NCBI RefSeq assembly: GCF_001702265.1
Contig: NZ_MAUE01000045.1
Location: forward strand, 769,767 to 833,766
Source: Pseudomonas aylmerensis
Lineage (GTDB): Bacteria; Pseudomonadota; Gammaproteobacteria; Pseudomonadales; Pseudomonadaceae
Direction of reading: 5' to 3'
Length of the DNA: 64,000 nt
The notes below the pieces were generated by a model. The model did not search any database and had not been told where the DNA came from. It worked only from the letters and a program-made list of their open reading frames with translations. The position numbers and the translations under genes were made by a program. Positions 1-8,711 of this stretch are shown piece by piece; position 1 is the first letter of the stretch; each line of letters begins with the position of its first letter.

Positions 1-155
1 AAACGCGGGGAGCTTCGGGCGAAGCAGGCGGCGGCGAGCAGCAGGAAGGGCGTAGTCGGCAGTACCGGCAGGAAGATGCCGATGACGCCCAACGCTACGC
101 TGAGCCAGCCGATGGCCAGCAGCAGGTAGCGCAGGAGCAGCGAGCGATTGCCCAT
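1..155 (-). CDS. DUF454 (YbaN-like) inner membrane protein, partial
   Basis: The reverse strand reads an ATG at 155 followed by an open frame that runs off the left edge, giving 51 residues. They form a hydrophobic start (LLLRYLLLAIGWLSVALGV), the segment IGIFLPVLPTTPFLLLAAAC and then FARSSPRF. The G-x-x-LPVLPTTPFLLLA-x-x-CFARSSPR pattern is the signature of the DUF454/YbaN family of small inner membrane proteins, whose function is unknown. The start lies 20 bases after the stop of the yecA-like gene on the same strand, so the two may be cotranscribed. The C-terminal part is missing because the window ends, not because the gene is visibly broken. Confidence 0.8.
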   Translation of the reverse strand, partial: MGNRSLLLRYLLLAIGWLSVALGVIGIFLPVLPTTPFLLLAAACFARSSPR

Positions 156-175
156 GGGTGTCACGGGCAACTGAC

Positions 176-763
176 TCAGTGGTGACGTGGCTTGAGGATC
201 GCCGGTTTTTCGTCAGGGGCGTTGCACAGCAGGTACAGCGCGGTCAGTGCTTCGGGGATCTGTACGATCATGTCGTCCATCAGGTTGGCGTCGGCGGCGA
301 TGTCGGAGAATTCCGGCTGATCGTCGAACAGGCCCGAACCGACCATGATCGGCAGCAGCATTTCGCTGACTTCTTCCTCGGCGGTTTCGAACCAGGCGGC
401 TTCGCGCAGGAACACACCTTCCATGAAACCGATGCACCAGCCGCGCAGGTCGGAGTCATCCGGCTCTTCGCCCAGGTCCAGGTCGCACGGCAACTCGAAT
501 TCCTCGTCGGAGGCCAGCTGGCGACCGATATGGGCCTTGAGGGCGAGCAGGGTCGATTCGATTTCTTCACGCTGGGCCGCGTCGGTGTAGTGCGGCTCTT
601 CGGCGAACAAGGCGTCGATCCACTCACGGTCCGGCACGGCCTCGGAGCAGATGGACAGGGCGGTCAGGTAGCCGTGGGCGGCCACGTAGTCCAGCGCCTC
701 GTCATGCAGCTCATCGGCGTCGAGGAAGGCTTGCAGGCGGGTTAGTTGCTCAGCGAAGGACAT
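176..763 (-). CDS. YecA/YgfB family protein (UPF0149)
   Basis: A 195-residue acidic protein. It carries the conserved HGYLTAL segment (residues 30-36) and the GWCIGFMEG segment (108-116) typical of the UPF0149 YgfB/YecA family, an all-helical fold of poorly defined role. The Cys-rich SEC-C metal-binding tail of E. coli YecA is absent; the protein ends in KPRHH. A small open frame on the opposite strand over the same region looks like a compositional shadow. The gene is transcribed away from recQ and towards the DUF454 gene. The family assignment is firm but no biochemical role should be inferred. Confidence 0.85.
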   Translation of the reverse strand: MSFAEQLTRLQAFLDADELHDEALDYVAAHGYLTALSICSEAVPDREWIDALFAEEPHYTDAAQREEIESTLLALKAHIGRQLASDEEFELPCDLDLGEEPDDSDLRGWCIGFMEGVFLREAAWFETAEEEVSEMLLPIMVGSGLFDDQPEFSDIAADANLMDDMIVQIPEALTALYLLCNAPDEKPAILKPRHH

Positions 764-1038
764 TGAAGGGCTACCTTGGGAATAAACGATGCTGAATTCT
801 AGGCTTTCTTGAGCGCCCAGGCCAGCTGCAAGGCATATTTGCCGGGTTTTAGAGACGGGCGTCTATTCGTCAGTCGCGCCCTTTGCCGAGTGTCGCTCGG
901 GTATACTGCCGCGTTTTGTGATGCCCCTGCAGGTTAGGCGCCCGTCCGCGAAAACTTCGCTTACGGATTATTCTCCGTGAAAACGTATTTTTTCGGCCAG
1001 CCTGTACAGAGGGATTTCGGCACTATTTGGAGTTTTAC
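764..1038. other. divergent intergenic region yecA-like / recQ
   Basis: A 275-base region between divergent genes, so promoters for both should lie here. A TATACT hexamer at about 902-907 resembles a sigma-70 -10 box, but no convincing -35 box sits 16-18 bases upstream. Nothing else could be assigned. Confidence 0.4.
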
Positions 1039-3165
1039 ATGCTCGAGCAGGCTCAACGCGTCCTCAAGGACATCTTCGGCTACGACAGTTTTCGTGGCCG
1101 CCAGGGTGCGATCATTGAGCGCGTGGCCAGTGGCGGTGACGCGCTGGTCCTGATGCCTACCGGTGGCGGCAAATCGTTGTGCTTCCAGGTACCGGCGCTG
1201 TTGCGCAACGGCCTGGCCGTGGTGGTGTCGCCGCTGATCGCGTTGATGGACGACCAGGTGGCGACCCTCGAAGAACTTGGCGTCGCCGCCGCCTCCCTGA
1301 ACTCCACCCTCAGCGCCGAGCAGCAGCGCGACCTGGCCGCCCGCATCAAGCGCGGTGAAGTCAAGATGCTCTACCTGGCCCCCGAGCGCCTGGTGCAGCC
1401 GCGCATGCTGGCGTTTTTGCAGAGCCTGGAAATCGCGCTGTTTGCCATCGATGAAGCCCACTGCGTGTCGCAATGGGGGCATGATTTCCGTCGCGAGTAT
1501 CTGCAGCTGGGCCAATTGGCGGAGCTGTTTCCTGACGTGCCGCGCATCGCGCTGACCGCCACCGCCGACAAGCGCACCCGCGAAGAGATCGTCGAGCGCC
1601 TGCATTTGCAGAATGCCGAGCGCTTCCTCTCGAGCTTCGACCGCCCGAACATCTTCTACCGCATCGTACCCAAGGAGCAGCCGCGCAAGCAGTTGCTGGC
1701 GTTCCTGTCCGAGCGGCGCAGCGATGCGGGCATCGTGTACTGCCTGTCGCGCAAGAAGGTCGATGAGGTCGCCGCATTCCTCTGCGAACAAGGTTACCCG
1801 GCGCTGCCCTATCACGCCGGGCTGCCGAATGATTTGCGTGCCTACCACCAGAAGCGCTTCCTCAACGAGGAAGGCCTGATCATGGTGGCGACCATCGCGT
1901 TCGGCATGGGCATCGATAAATCCAACGTGCGCTTCGTGGCGCACATGGATCTGCCCAAGTCCCTCGAGGCGTATTACCAGGAAACCGGACGTGCCGGCCG
2001 TGATGGCCTGCCGGCCGATGCCTGGATGGTCTATGGCCTGCAAGATGTGGTGATGCTCAAGCAGATGCTGCAGAACTCCGAAGGCGATGAGCGCCACAAG
2101 CGCCTGGAGCAGCACAAGCTCGACGCCATGCTCTCGCTGTGTGAAGAAACCCGCTGCCGTCGCCAGACGCTGCTGGCGTACTTCGACGAGGATATGCCCG
2201 AGCCGTGCGGCCACTGCGACAACTGCGTCGACGGCGTGCAGACCTGGGACGCCACCGAGCCTGCGCGCCAGGCGTTGTCGGCGATCTACCGCACCGGCCA
2301 GCGCTACGGCGTCGGTCACCTGGTGGATGTGCTGCTGGGCAAGGACAACGAAAAGGTGCGCAGCTTCGGCCACGAGAAACTGTCGGTCTACGGCGTCGGC
2401 AAGGCCCGCGCCGAGGGCGAGTGGCGCTCGCTGTTCCGGCAGATGGTCGCGCGCGGCCTGGTGGATATCGACCTGGAAGGCTATGGCGGGCTGCGCCTCA
2501 ACGACAGTTGCCGGCCATTGCTCAAGGGCGAAGTGAGCCTGGAGCTGCGACGCGACCTCAAGCCGCAGACCACCGCCAAGAGCAGTACCAGCCAGGCCAG
2601 CCAACTGGTGCGCGGCGAAGAGCGCGAACAGTGGGAAGCCTTGCGCACCCTGCGGCGCAAACTGGCACAGGAACACAGTGTGCCGCCGTACGTTATTTTC
2701 CCCGACTCGACCCTGCTGGAAATGCTGCGCGAGCAGCCGACCACGATGGCCGAAATGGCGCGGGTCAGCGGTGTCGGCGCGCGCAAGCTGGAGCGTTACG
2801 GCCAGGCCTTCCTCGAAGTGCTCGGCGGCCAGGCCGAAGCACCCAAGGAAGTTGCCGATATTCGCCACGAACTGATCAGCCTGGCGCGCGCCGGGATGAC
2901 TCCGATCCAGATCGCCGGCCAGCTGCAATGCTCGGAAAAAAATGTGTACACCTTGCTGGCCGAGTCCATCGGCAAGCAACAGTTGTCGCTGGAGCAGGCG
3001 CTGGATTTGCCGGAGGATCTGCTCGGTGAAATCCAGGATGCCTTCCTCGACGGAGAAGGCGAATTGCCACCGGTTGCCGAGATCGCGCCGCTGTTTACCG
3101 GGCGTGTTCCGGAGGGCGTTTTGTACTGCGTACGCGCTGCTTTGCAGTCTGAATTCGAAATTTAG
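1039..3165 (+). CDS. recQ: ATP-dependent DNA helicase RecQ
   Basis: A 3'-5' superfamily 2 DNA helicase acting in recombinational repair and fork maintenance. The 708-residue protein has the full RecQ layout: Walker A TGGGKS (residues 41-46), DEAH box (138-141) followed by CVSQWGHDFR (the RecQ aromatic loop), the helicase C core with QETGRAGRDG, a zinc-binding cluster around CGHCDNC, the RQC winged helix and a C-terminal HRDC domain (roughly 545-620). Translation could start at TTG 1027, but that TTGGAG is itself the ribosome binding site (GGAG seven bases before ATG 1039), so ATG 1039 giving MLEQAQRVLKDIFGY is chosen. Length and motifs are normal for the family. Confidence 0.96.
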   Translation: MLEQAQRVLKDIFGYDSFRGRQGAIIERVASGGDALVLMPTGGGKSLCFQVPALLRNGLAVVVSPLIALMDDQVATLEELGVAAASLNSTLSAEQQRDLAARIKRGEVKMLYLAPERLVQPRMLAFLQSLEIALFAIDEAHCVSQWGHDFRREYLQLGQLAELFPDVPRIALTATADKRTREEIVERLHLQNAERFLSSFDRPNIFYRIVPKEQPRKQLLAFLSERRSDAGIVYCLSRKKVDEVAAFLCEQGYPALPYHAGLPNDLRAYHQKRFLNEEGLIMVATIAFGMGIDKSNVRFVAHMDLPKSLEAYYQETGRAGRDGLPADAWMVYGLQDVVMLKQMLQNSEGDERHKRLEQHKLDAMLSLCEETRCRRQTLLAYFDEDMPEPCGHCDNCVDGVQTWDATEPARQALSAIYRTGQRYGVGHLVDVLLGKDNEKVRSFGHEKLSVYGVGKARAEGEWRSLFRQMVARGLVDIDLEGYGGLRLNDSCRPLLKGEVSLELRRDLKPQTTAKSSTSQASQLVRGEEREQWEALRTLRRKLAQEHSVPPYVIFPDSTLLEMLREQPTTMAEMARVSGVGARKLERYGQAFLEVLGGQAEAPKEVADIRHELISLARAGMTPIQIAGQLQCSEKNVYTLLAESIGKQQLSLEQALDLPEDLLGEIQDAFLDGEGELPPVAEIAPLFTGRVPEGVLYCVRAALQSEFEI

Positions 3166-3239
3166 TGCGTTGATTATGACAATGTAACGAATCAGTACAT
3201 AGCAACTCTTGCCTACTGGCATGGCTCATGCTTAGCTGA

Positions 3240-3250
3240 CTAATAATTAG
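3240..3250. promoter_or_regulatory. possible MarR operator palindrome
   Basis: CTAATAATTAG, with five-base arms around a central A, lies 36 bases upstream of the MarR-type gene in an otherwise AT-rich stretch. MarR proteins commonly bind such AT-rich palindromes at their own promoter. The assignment is inferred from position only. Confidence 0.3.
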
Positions 3251-3286
3251 CCACACTTTATTTTCAGTCTAAACCATGAGTTTTTT

Positions 3287-3721
3287 ATGCCGTTAACCGA
3301 TCAACACCGTTTTGGCATGCAACTGGCGCAAATGTCCCGAGGTTGGCGCGCCGAGTTGGACCGCCGTCTGGCGGGGCTGGGCCTGTCCCAGGCGCGCTGG
3401 CTGGTGCTGCTGCACCTGGCCCGTTTCCAGGACGCGCCGACGCAACGCGAGCTGGCGCAAAGCGTCGGCGTCGAAGGGCCGACACTCGCACGCTTGCTCG
3501 ACAGCCTGGAAGGCCAGGGTTTGGTGCAACGCCAAGCCGTCGTGGAAGATCGTCGTGCCAAACGCATTCTGCTGTGTGACACCGCGCGCCCCCTGATCGA
3601 ACAGATCGAAACCATCGCCACCGCCCTGCGCCATGAGTTGTTTGTGGGTGTGGACGAAGCTGACTTGAGCGTGTGCATGCGTGTGCATGGGCACATCCTG
3701 GCAAACCTGGAAAAGTCCTGA
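3287..3721 (+). CDS. MarR family transcriptional regulator
   Basis: A 144-residue winged-helix regulator. The core LSQARWLVLLHLARF...TQRELAQSVGVEGPTLARLLDSLEGQGLVQR is the MarR/SlyA DNA-binding domain (about residues 33-85), followed by the beta-wing segment VEDRRAKRILL and dimerisation helices. Such proteins usually repress transport or stress genes and release DNA on binding a small ligand. It is downstream of recQ on the same strand but separated by 121 bases that include a palindrome. It converges on plpD, and a REP-type inverted repeat fills the gap. The target gene cannot be read from the sequence. Confidence 0.88.
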   Translation: MPLTDQHRFGMQLAQMSRGWRAELDRRLAGLGLSQARWLVLLHLARFQDAPTQRELAQSVGVEGPTLARLLDSLEGQGLVQRQAVVEDRRAKRILLCDTARPLIEQIETIATALRHELFVGVDEADLSVCMRVHGHILANLEKS

Positions 3722-3746
3722 CCTCCAGAAACGACAGCCCCCGTAG

Positions 3747-3816
3747 GAGTCGGCTTGCCGGCGATGAGGCCCTGGAGCCATGCGGTGAATATCCGCTGCC
3801 ATCGCCGGCAAGCCGG
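3747..3816. repeat. REP-type inverted repeat
   Basis: Perfect 16-base arms, CGGCTTGCCGGCGATG at 3751-3766 and its complement at 3800-3815, enclose a 33-base loop. It sits between convergent marR and plpD, a typical place for Pseudomonas REP sequences, and may act as a bidirectional terminator. Confidence 0.75.
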
Positions 3817-3834
3817 GCGCCTGTGAAGTGCGTG

Positions 3835-6027
3835 TCAGAACGTCTGCCCCAGGTTCAGGTACACCGCTTTCTGATTGTCATCGTTGAACCCGTAGCTGAA
3901 GTTCAGCGGCCCCAACGGTGTGTCAAAGCCGAGGAAGATACTCGCCGCGTTGATATAGCCACTGTCGAACTCATTGTCGTTGTTCCACGCCCGGCCGCGT
4001 TCCAGCGACGCGCCCAGGTACAGCGGGAAATCCAGCGGCAGGTACGAGCGTGGCGTCAACCTGCGGTAGTACACGGCACGCATCAGGCTGATGTTCTGCC
4101 CCGAGATCGCATCCTGGCGAAAGCCCGATAGCTGCCGTGCACCGCCGAGCAAGAAGCTGGAAATCACCACGTCCGAATCATCCAGGGTGCGCCCGTAGCG
4201 ACCGCCCAGCACCAGTGTGTCCGGGCCGTGGCTCATGGCCTTGTCCAGCTTGAATTCCCATTGGCGATAGCGCTGGTCCGAGCCCAGCCCCGGTTCGAAT
4301 TCGCGGTAGGCCAGGCCGATGTCTTCGCCGGTATGGGGGAAGTACACGTTGTCCAGTGAATCGAAGGAGTACTTCAGTTCATAGAAGCCTTCGCTGAAGC
4401 TCACGCTGGGCAAGCTGCGATCGCCGATGCGCACATCGGCCTTGCCCCAGGCTTCGCCGACGCCGAAGCGGATCTCGCCGCTGTTGCCGATCTGGCGCCC
4501 CACGTTCAGGCCGAAGCCGTAGCGTTCCAGGCGGTATTCGGAGATCGGGTCGTTGTCCAGGATCAGTTCGACGTTCTGTGCCTGGGCACTCAGGTAGGGG
4601 GCGATGAAGTAGCGCGAACCGGTATCCATCGGCTGGTAGAACTCGCTGTACAGCTCCTGGCGATCACCGATCTGCACGCGCGTCAGCCATTCGGCGCCGA
4701 GGCGGTTGATGCCATTCATGCGGTAGCTGGCGCCGAGGTTGAAGGCGCTGTCGCCGCGCATGTCGTCCGACAGGTTCAGGCCCAGGCGCAGGTAGTCGGT
4801 GCCGCTGCGCTTGCCGCGTGCGCTGATCACCAGGGTGTTGTCCTGGCCTTTCTTGACTACGCGGTACTGCACCTGCTCGAAGTAATCCAGGCCGTACAGG
4901 GTGCCCATGTCCGTTTGCAGGCGGCCCAGGTTGAGCGGCTCGCCCAGCGGTTGGCGGATGTAGTAGCGGATCACGTCGTCGCTGACTTTCGAGTCGTTCT
5001 CCACGTTGATCGCGGTGATGATCGGGGTGCGCTCACCCGGCGTGCGCGCGGCCACCAGCTGCGGGTCGATCGGCTCGGCCGGGCGCAGGTGCGCCAGGCG
5101 CACATCGAGGGCACGGGTGGCGCGGTAGCCGGCGTCGATCATGTCCTTGGCACGGCCGAAGTCGGTCACGCCATAGGCGGCCAGCGGCGGCTGGATCAGC
5201 ACATCCTTGGGGTGCAGGGCCTTGAGTTGTTCTTCGGAGTTGCGTCGGGTCATCAGGGTGATGGATTGGTTGAGCACGTCCACCACCGTGGCCAGTTGCT
5301 TGCGCGAGCGCAGCGGGGTGCCGATGTCCACGACGATAGCGATGTCGACGCCCATCTCCCGCGCCACGTCCAGCGGGATGTTGTCAGTCATGCCGCCGTC
5401 CACCAGCAGCCGGCCGTCCAGTTCCACCGGGGCGAACACCGCCGGGATCGACATGCTGGCGCGGATCACCTGGGGCAGATGGCCTTTGCTGAATACCACC
5501 TTTTCACCGGTGGTGATGTCGGTGGCCACGGCGCGAAAGGGGATCGGCAGCTTGTCGAAATTACGCGTATTGCTGCTGTGGGCGAACATGCTTTCCAGCA
5601 GCAGCGCCAGGTTCTGGCCCTGGATCACCCCGAGGGGCAGGCCGAGGCTGCCGTCATCGCGAAAGCTCAGTTTCTGCTTGACCAGGAAATCGCGGTCATC
5701 CTGCTTGCGCCGGAACGGCACGTCTTCACGCGGTGGCGCGTCGGACAGGGCCTGCTGCCAGTCGATGCCGAGCGCGAGTTTTTCCAGCTCGTCGATCTTG
5801 TAGCCCGATGCATACAGGCCGCCGATGACGGCACCCATGCTGGTGCCGGCAATCGCATCGATATGGATGCCCTGTTCTTCCAGTGCCTTGAGCACGCCGA
5901 TGTGGGCGAGGCCACGGGCGGCGCCGCCGGACAGCACCAGGCCGATTTTCGGGCGTGGCGTTTCGAGGGCGTCGGCGAGAAGAGGGAGCAGGCACAGGAA
6001 CAGGCAGGACAACAGGCGGCGCATCAT
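3835..6027 (-). CDS. plpD: patatin-like phospholipase autotransporter PlpD (type Vd secretion)
   Basis: A 730-residue secreted phospholipase fused to its own outer membrane transporter. Residues 1-20 are a signal peptide (MMRRLLSCLFLCLLPLLADA). The patatin domain follows, with the oxyanion loop SGGAARG (33-39), nucleophile elbow GTSMG (Ser63) and catalytic Asp210 in DGG. A POTRA-like domain (about 310-400) and a 16-strand Omp85-type barrel complete it, ending in NLGQTF with the terminal Phe expected of a BAM substrate. In P. aeruginosa PlpD the passenger is released and acts as a lipase/phospholipase A1. The gene is divergent from the SelT-like gene and stands alone. All catalytic residues are present, so it should be active. 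Confidence 0.92.
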   Translation of the reverse strand: MMRRLLSCLFLCLLPLLADALETPRPKIGLVLSGGAARGLAHIGVLKALEEQGIHIDAIAGTSMGAVIGGLYASGYKIDELEKLALGIDWQQALSDAPPREDVPFRRKQDDRDFLVKQKLSFRDDGSLGLPLGVIQGQNLALLLESMFAHSSNTRNFDKLPIPFRAVATDITTGEKVVFSKGHLPQVIRASMSIPAVFAPVELDGRLLVDGGMTDNIPLDVAREMGVDIAIVVDIGTPLRSRKQLATVVDVLNQSITLMTRRNSEEQLKALHPKDVLIQPPLAAYGVTDFGRAKDMIDAGYRATRALDVRLAHLRPAEPIDPQLVAARTPGERTPIITAINVENDSKVSDDVIRYYIRQPLGEPLNLGRLQTDMGTLYGLDYFEQVQYRVVKKGQDNTLVISARGKRSGTDYLRLGLNLSDDMRGDSAFNLGASYRMNGINRLGAEWLTRVQIGDRQELYSEFYQPMDTGSRYFIAPYLSAQAQNVELILDNDPISEYRLERYGFGLNVGRQIGNSGEIRFGVGEAWGKADVRIGDRSLPSVSFSEGFYELKYSFDSLDNVYFPHTGEDIGLAYREFEPGLGSDQRYRQWEFKLDKAMSHGPDTLVLGGRYGRTLDDSDVVISSFLLGGARQLSGFRQDAISGQNISLMRAVYYRRLTPRSYLPLDFPLYLGASLERGRAWNNDNEFDSGYINAASIFLGFDTPLGPLNFSYGFNDDNQKAVYLNLGQTF

Positions 6028-6108
6028 GAATCTCGAGGCTGGGCGATAAAGGCCGGTATTATAGCCACCCGATCCGCCGAGCCCGTTACGTCAGGAGCCT
6101 CTCAAATT

Positions 6109-6396
6109 ATGTCCGCTGATAAACCCGAGATCGTCATCACCTATTGCACCCAGTGCCAGTGGCTGCTGCGCGCCGCATGGCTGGCGCAGGAACTGTTGAG
6201 TACGTTTGCCGATGACTTGGGCAAAGTGTCGCTGGAACCGGCCACGGGCGGGGCGTTTCGCATCACCTGCGAGGGCGTGCAGATCTGGGAGCGCAAGGCG
6301 GACGGGGGCTTCCCCGAGGCCAAGGTGCTCAAGCAGCGCGTGCGCGACCAGATCGACCCACAGCGCGACCTGGGGCACAACGAGCGCAAGCCCTGA
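6109..6396 (+). CDS. SelT/SelW/SelH family protein (Cys form)
   Basis: A 95-residue thioredoxin-like protein of the Rdx/SelT-SelW-SelH family. The redox motif C13-T-Q-C16 (ITYCTQCQWLLRAAWLAQELL) has cysteine where animal homologues have selenocysteine. The GGAFRI...GVQIWERKADGGFPEAKVLKQRVRD tail is characteristic. The longer open frame upstream is antisense to plpD; ATG 6109 is chosen because AGGAG lies 11 bases before it and homology begins there. The family is thought to have thiol-redox activity, but the bacterial role is unproven. Confidence 0.9.
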   Translation: MSADKPEIVITYCTQCQWLLRAAWLAQELLSTFADDLGKVSLEPATGGAFRITCEGVQIWERKADGGFPEAKVLKQRVRDQIDPQRDLGHNERKP

Positions 6397-6435
6397 CAGT
6401 CACCGCCACGGCAGGGCGGTGACTGGTGCCGGCAG

Positions 6436-6717
6436 CTATTTGGCGGCCATTTTGCTTTTGATGAAGCCTACGACCCAGGTCAGCACCAGGCCGCCGATAC
6501 CGCCACCGAGGATATTGCCGCCGACTGCCGCGACATCCAGCGCTTCGCCGCTGCTCGTGCCGGTCAGTGCCGCGACTATCTGGCCCAGTACCAGTCCGCC
6601 CACGCCGCCGATCAGTGTATTGAGCCCGGTGCCCAGGCTCTCTTTGGTCATGCCGGCGATGTTGCCGCCGATGGCGCCGCTGATGATCTGCACCAGCAAG
6701 CTGATGAACATTTCCAT
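6436..6717 (-). CDS. small Gly-rich membrane protein, function unknown
   Basis: A 93-residue hydrophobic protein with repeated glycine-rich helices (GAIGGN, GVGGLVLGQ, GGNILGGGIGG) and a basic end (FIKSKMAAK). Two or three membrane-spanning or glycine-zipper segments are likely. The start codon is preceded by AGGGG at a good distance, so expression is plausible. The pattern resembles small pore-like or bacteriocin-like membrane peptides, but no family could be named. It stands alone between the SelT-like gene (convergent) and the DMT transporter. Confidence 0.65.
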   Translation of the reverse strand: MEMFISLLVQIISGAIGGNIAGMTKESLGTGLNTLIGGVGGLVLGQIVAALTGTSSGEALDVAAVGGNILGGGIGGLVLTWVVGFIKSKMAAK

Positions 6718-6845
6718 GATGAAACCCCTGCATAGCGTTAATCGAGTGACCTCTCGCTTGCAGCAACTTCAAGCATCACGGCTGTCGTCGAGGAGTCCTT
6801 ATCCGTTGAACGACGACAAACTGTTGCGGATGTCCAGAGTATAGA

Positions 6846-7730
6846 TCAGGCACTCGCTGCGGGCTGTTTGGCCTGGCTGGCGCTGCCCATCAACCCGGAC
6901 AGCACGATGGCGACGATGATCAGCGCGCCGCCCATCAGCATGCGCAGTGTCGGGGTTTCGGCGAACAGCAGCCAGGCCACGGTGATGCCGTACACCGGTT
7001 CCATGGCAAATACCACGGAGGCGGTGCGCGCCTTGATCACCGCGAGGCTGGCGACGAACAGGCTATGGGCCAGGCCGGTGCAGAACACGCCGAGCAGGCC
7101 GATCCACAGCCAGTCCAGCGCGCGAACCTCGGCCAACCCCGGCGCCGCCACGGGCAGCAGGCAGGCCGCGACTACCAGGTTCTGGCACAGCGCCGCCTGC
7201 ACCGCCGGAATCCGCCCGGAGCTGGCGCGATTGTTCAGCGACAGCAACGAGAACAGCAACCCCGAGACGATCCCCCAGAGCAGGCCGCCGGTGGCTTCGC
7301 TGGCGAGATTGAAATCCGGTGTCACCAGCACCAGGCCGACGGTGACAAGCGCCACCAGCAGCACTTCATTGGCGCGAATGCGCTCGCGGAAGATCAGCCC
7401 TTCGAGGATCACGGTAAACGCCGGGAACGCGGTGAACCCCAGCGTTGCCACGGCGACGCCAGCCACCTTGACCGCGATGAAAAACGTCACCCAATGCGCG
7501 GCCAGCAGCACGCCGCTGATCACCAGCCGGCGCCAGTCGCGCAACGCCAGGCGCTTCCAGGTGGTGTTGCTGGCAAAGCGCGCAAACACTGCCAACGCCA
7601 GCACCGCAAACGCGGCACGGCCGAACACGATGATGGCGGGTGAGGCGGCCGCCAGTTTGCCGAATACGCCGGTGAGGCCAAACATCAGTGCGCCGATATG
7701 CAGGGCGCCGAGGGCTGAGCGGGGAGTCAT
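6846..7730 (-). CDS. DMT family (EamA) permease
   Basis: A 294-residue, ten-helix membrane protein made of two EamA repeats, the layout of the drug/metabolite transporter superfamily. Visible marks are FGRAAFAVLALAVFARF in the first repeat, a cytosolic-loop FRERIRANEV, and AMEPVYGITVAWLLFAETPTLRMLMGGALII in the second, which is the diagnostic E-P motif region. ATG 7730 is chosen over an upstream TTG because AAGGAT lies just before it. The AraC-type regulator immediately upstream on the same strand probably controls it. The substrate, possibly an amino acid or metabolite to be exported, is not predictable. Confidence 0.88.
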   Translation of the reverse strand: MTPRSALGALHIGALMFGLTGVFGKLAAASPAIIVFGRAAFAVLALAVFARFASNTTWKRLALRDWRRLVISGVLLAAHWVTFFIAVKVAGVAVATLGFTAFPAFTVILEGLIFRERIRANEVLLVALVTVGLVLVTPDFNLASEATGGLLWGIVSGLLFSLLSLNNRASSGRIPAVQAALCQNLVVAACLLPVAAPGLAEVRALDWLWIGLLGVFCTGLAHSLFVASLAVIKARTASVVFAMEPVYGITVAWLLFAETPTLRMLMGGALIIVAIVLSGLMGSASQAKQPAASA

Positions 7731-7812
7731 TGCGATCCTTGAAACCAACGGGAGTGACAGGTTCGCAGTCTAGAGGGTTGCGGGCGAGGGTGTCTGTCGT
7801 GGGGCTCGCGAT

Positions 7813-8574
7813 TTATAGCGCAGGACTCTCGCCCACGCGCAAGGCGGTGGGGGAAGCGCCAAATTCACGCAGCATCGCCGCCGCGAATGCACTTTGCGAC
7901 GCATAGCCGACGCGCGCGGCAATCTCGCCGATCGCCAGTGGCGTCTCGCGCAGCAGGCCCAGGGCCTTGTGCAGGCGGCGGCTGCGGATGTAGTCCATCG
8001 GCGTCTGCCCACACTCGGCGACGAATCGCGCGTGCAGGCGCGCCACCGACAGCTCGGCGATACGGGCCAGATCGGCGACTTGCAGCGGGTGCGCCACGTG
8101 TCGCTCGATATGCGCATTGAACGCCGCATACGGCAGGCGCCGGCCCGGCAACGGTGGCGCGAGGGAATGATTGAGGCTGGCCAGCAGCAACACCGCGCCC
8201 TGCTGGACGATCAGCGGATCGTCCACCGGGCTGTGCGCCAGCCATTGCACCAGTTGATGTTGCCGCGAGTCGAGGGCCAGGCGCGCGGGCTGGTCGAGCA
8301 GGCGGCGGCTGGCGTCCGCATGCTCGCCCAGGGATTGCAGCAGCCAATGTTCGGTGGGCACATCCAGCACCAGGCACCGGCTGCCATCACGACTGCCGCA
8401 CGCGTGGTGAGCGGAGAAGGGCAGCACCATCACGCTGCTTTCGCGCACCTGGCTGCCACGGCCATCCACTTCCAGGTCCAGGTGCCCGGACAGGCCGAAC
8501 ACCAACTGCGCGTGGTCATGGCTGTGGGCGAGCGGTGCTTCGAGGTAGTGGCGCAGCGTGAGGGCGGCTCTCAT
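7813..8574 (-). CDS. AraC family transcriptional regulator
   Basis: A 253-residue regulator with an N-terminal cupin-like sensing domain (LAHSHDHAQLVFGLSGHLDLEVDG) and a C-terminal double helix-turn-helix: VADLARIAELSVARLHARF then TPMDYIRSRRLHKALGLL and IGEIAARVGYASQSAFAAAM. An in-frame ATG at 8658 would add 28 residues, but GGAG lies six bases before ATG 8574 and the family homology starts there, so the shorter form is preferred. The gene is 82 bases upstream of the DMT permease on the same strand, so the permease is its likely target. The ligand is unknown. Confidence 0.87.
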   Translation of the reverse strand: MRAALTLRHYLEAPLAHSHDHAQLVFGLSGHLDLEVDGRGSQVRESSVMVLPFSAHHACGSRDGSRCLVLDVPTEHWLLQSLGEHADASRRLLDQPARLALDSRQHQLVQWLAHSPVDDPLIVQQGAVLLLASLNHSLAPPLPGRRLPYAAFNAHIERHVAHPLQVADLARIAELSVARLHARFVAECGQTPMDYIRSRRLHKALGLLRETPLAIGEIAARVGYASQSAFAAAMLREFGASPTALRVGESPAL

Positions 8575-8711
8575 CGCGGTCTCCAGGGTTGCAGCGTGCC
8601 AGTCTACAACGCTTTGCGGCGCGCCGGCGCTGTCATCAGAGTGACGCACGACTGTCATGGGCTATTAATCGCCAGGGCGCAAGCTCGCGAAAACACCGTC
8701 GAGGGATGCCC

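Noticed and set aside
902..907. TATACT as recQ promoter -10 box
   Set aside because: No -35 hexamer at proper spacing; not strong enough to list as a promoter.
961..3222. 753-codon open frame antisense to recQ
   Set aside because: Typical GC-skewed shadow of a real gene: Gln/His/Ala-rich composition, no motif, and recQ opposite has all helicase motifs.
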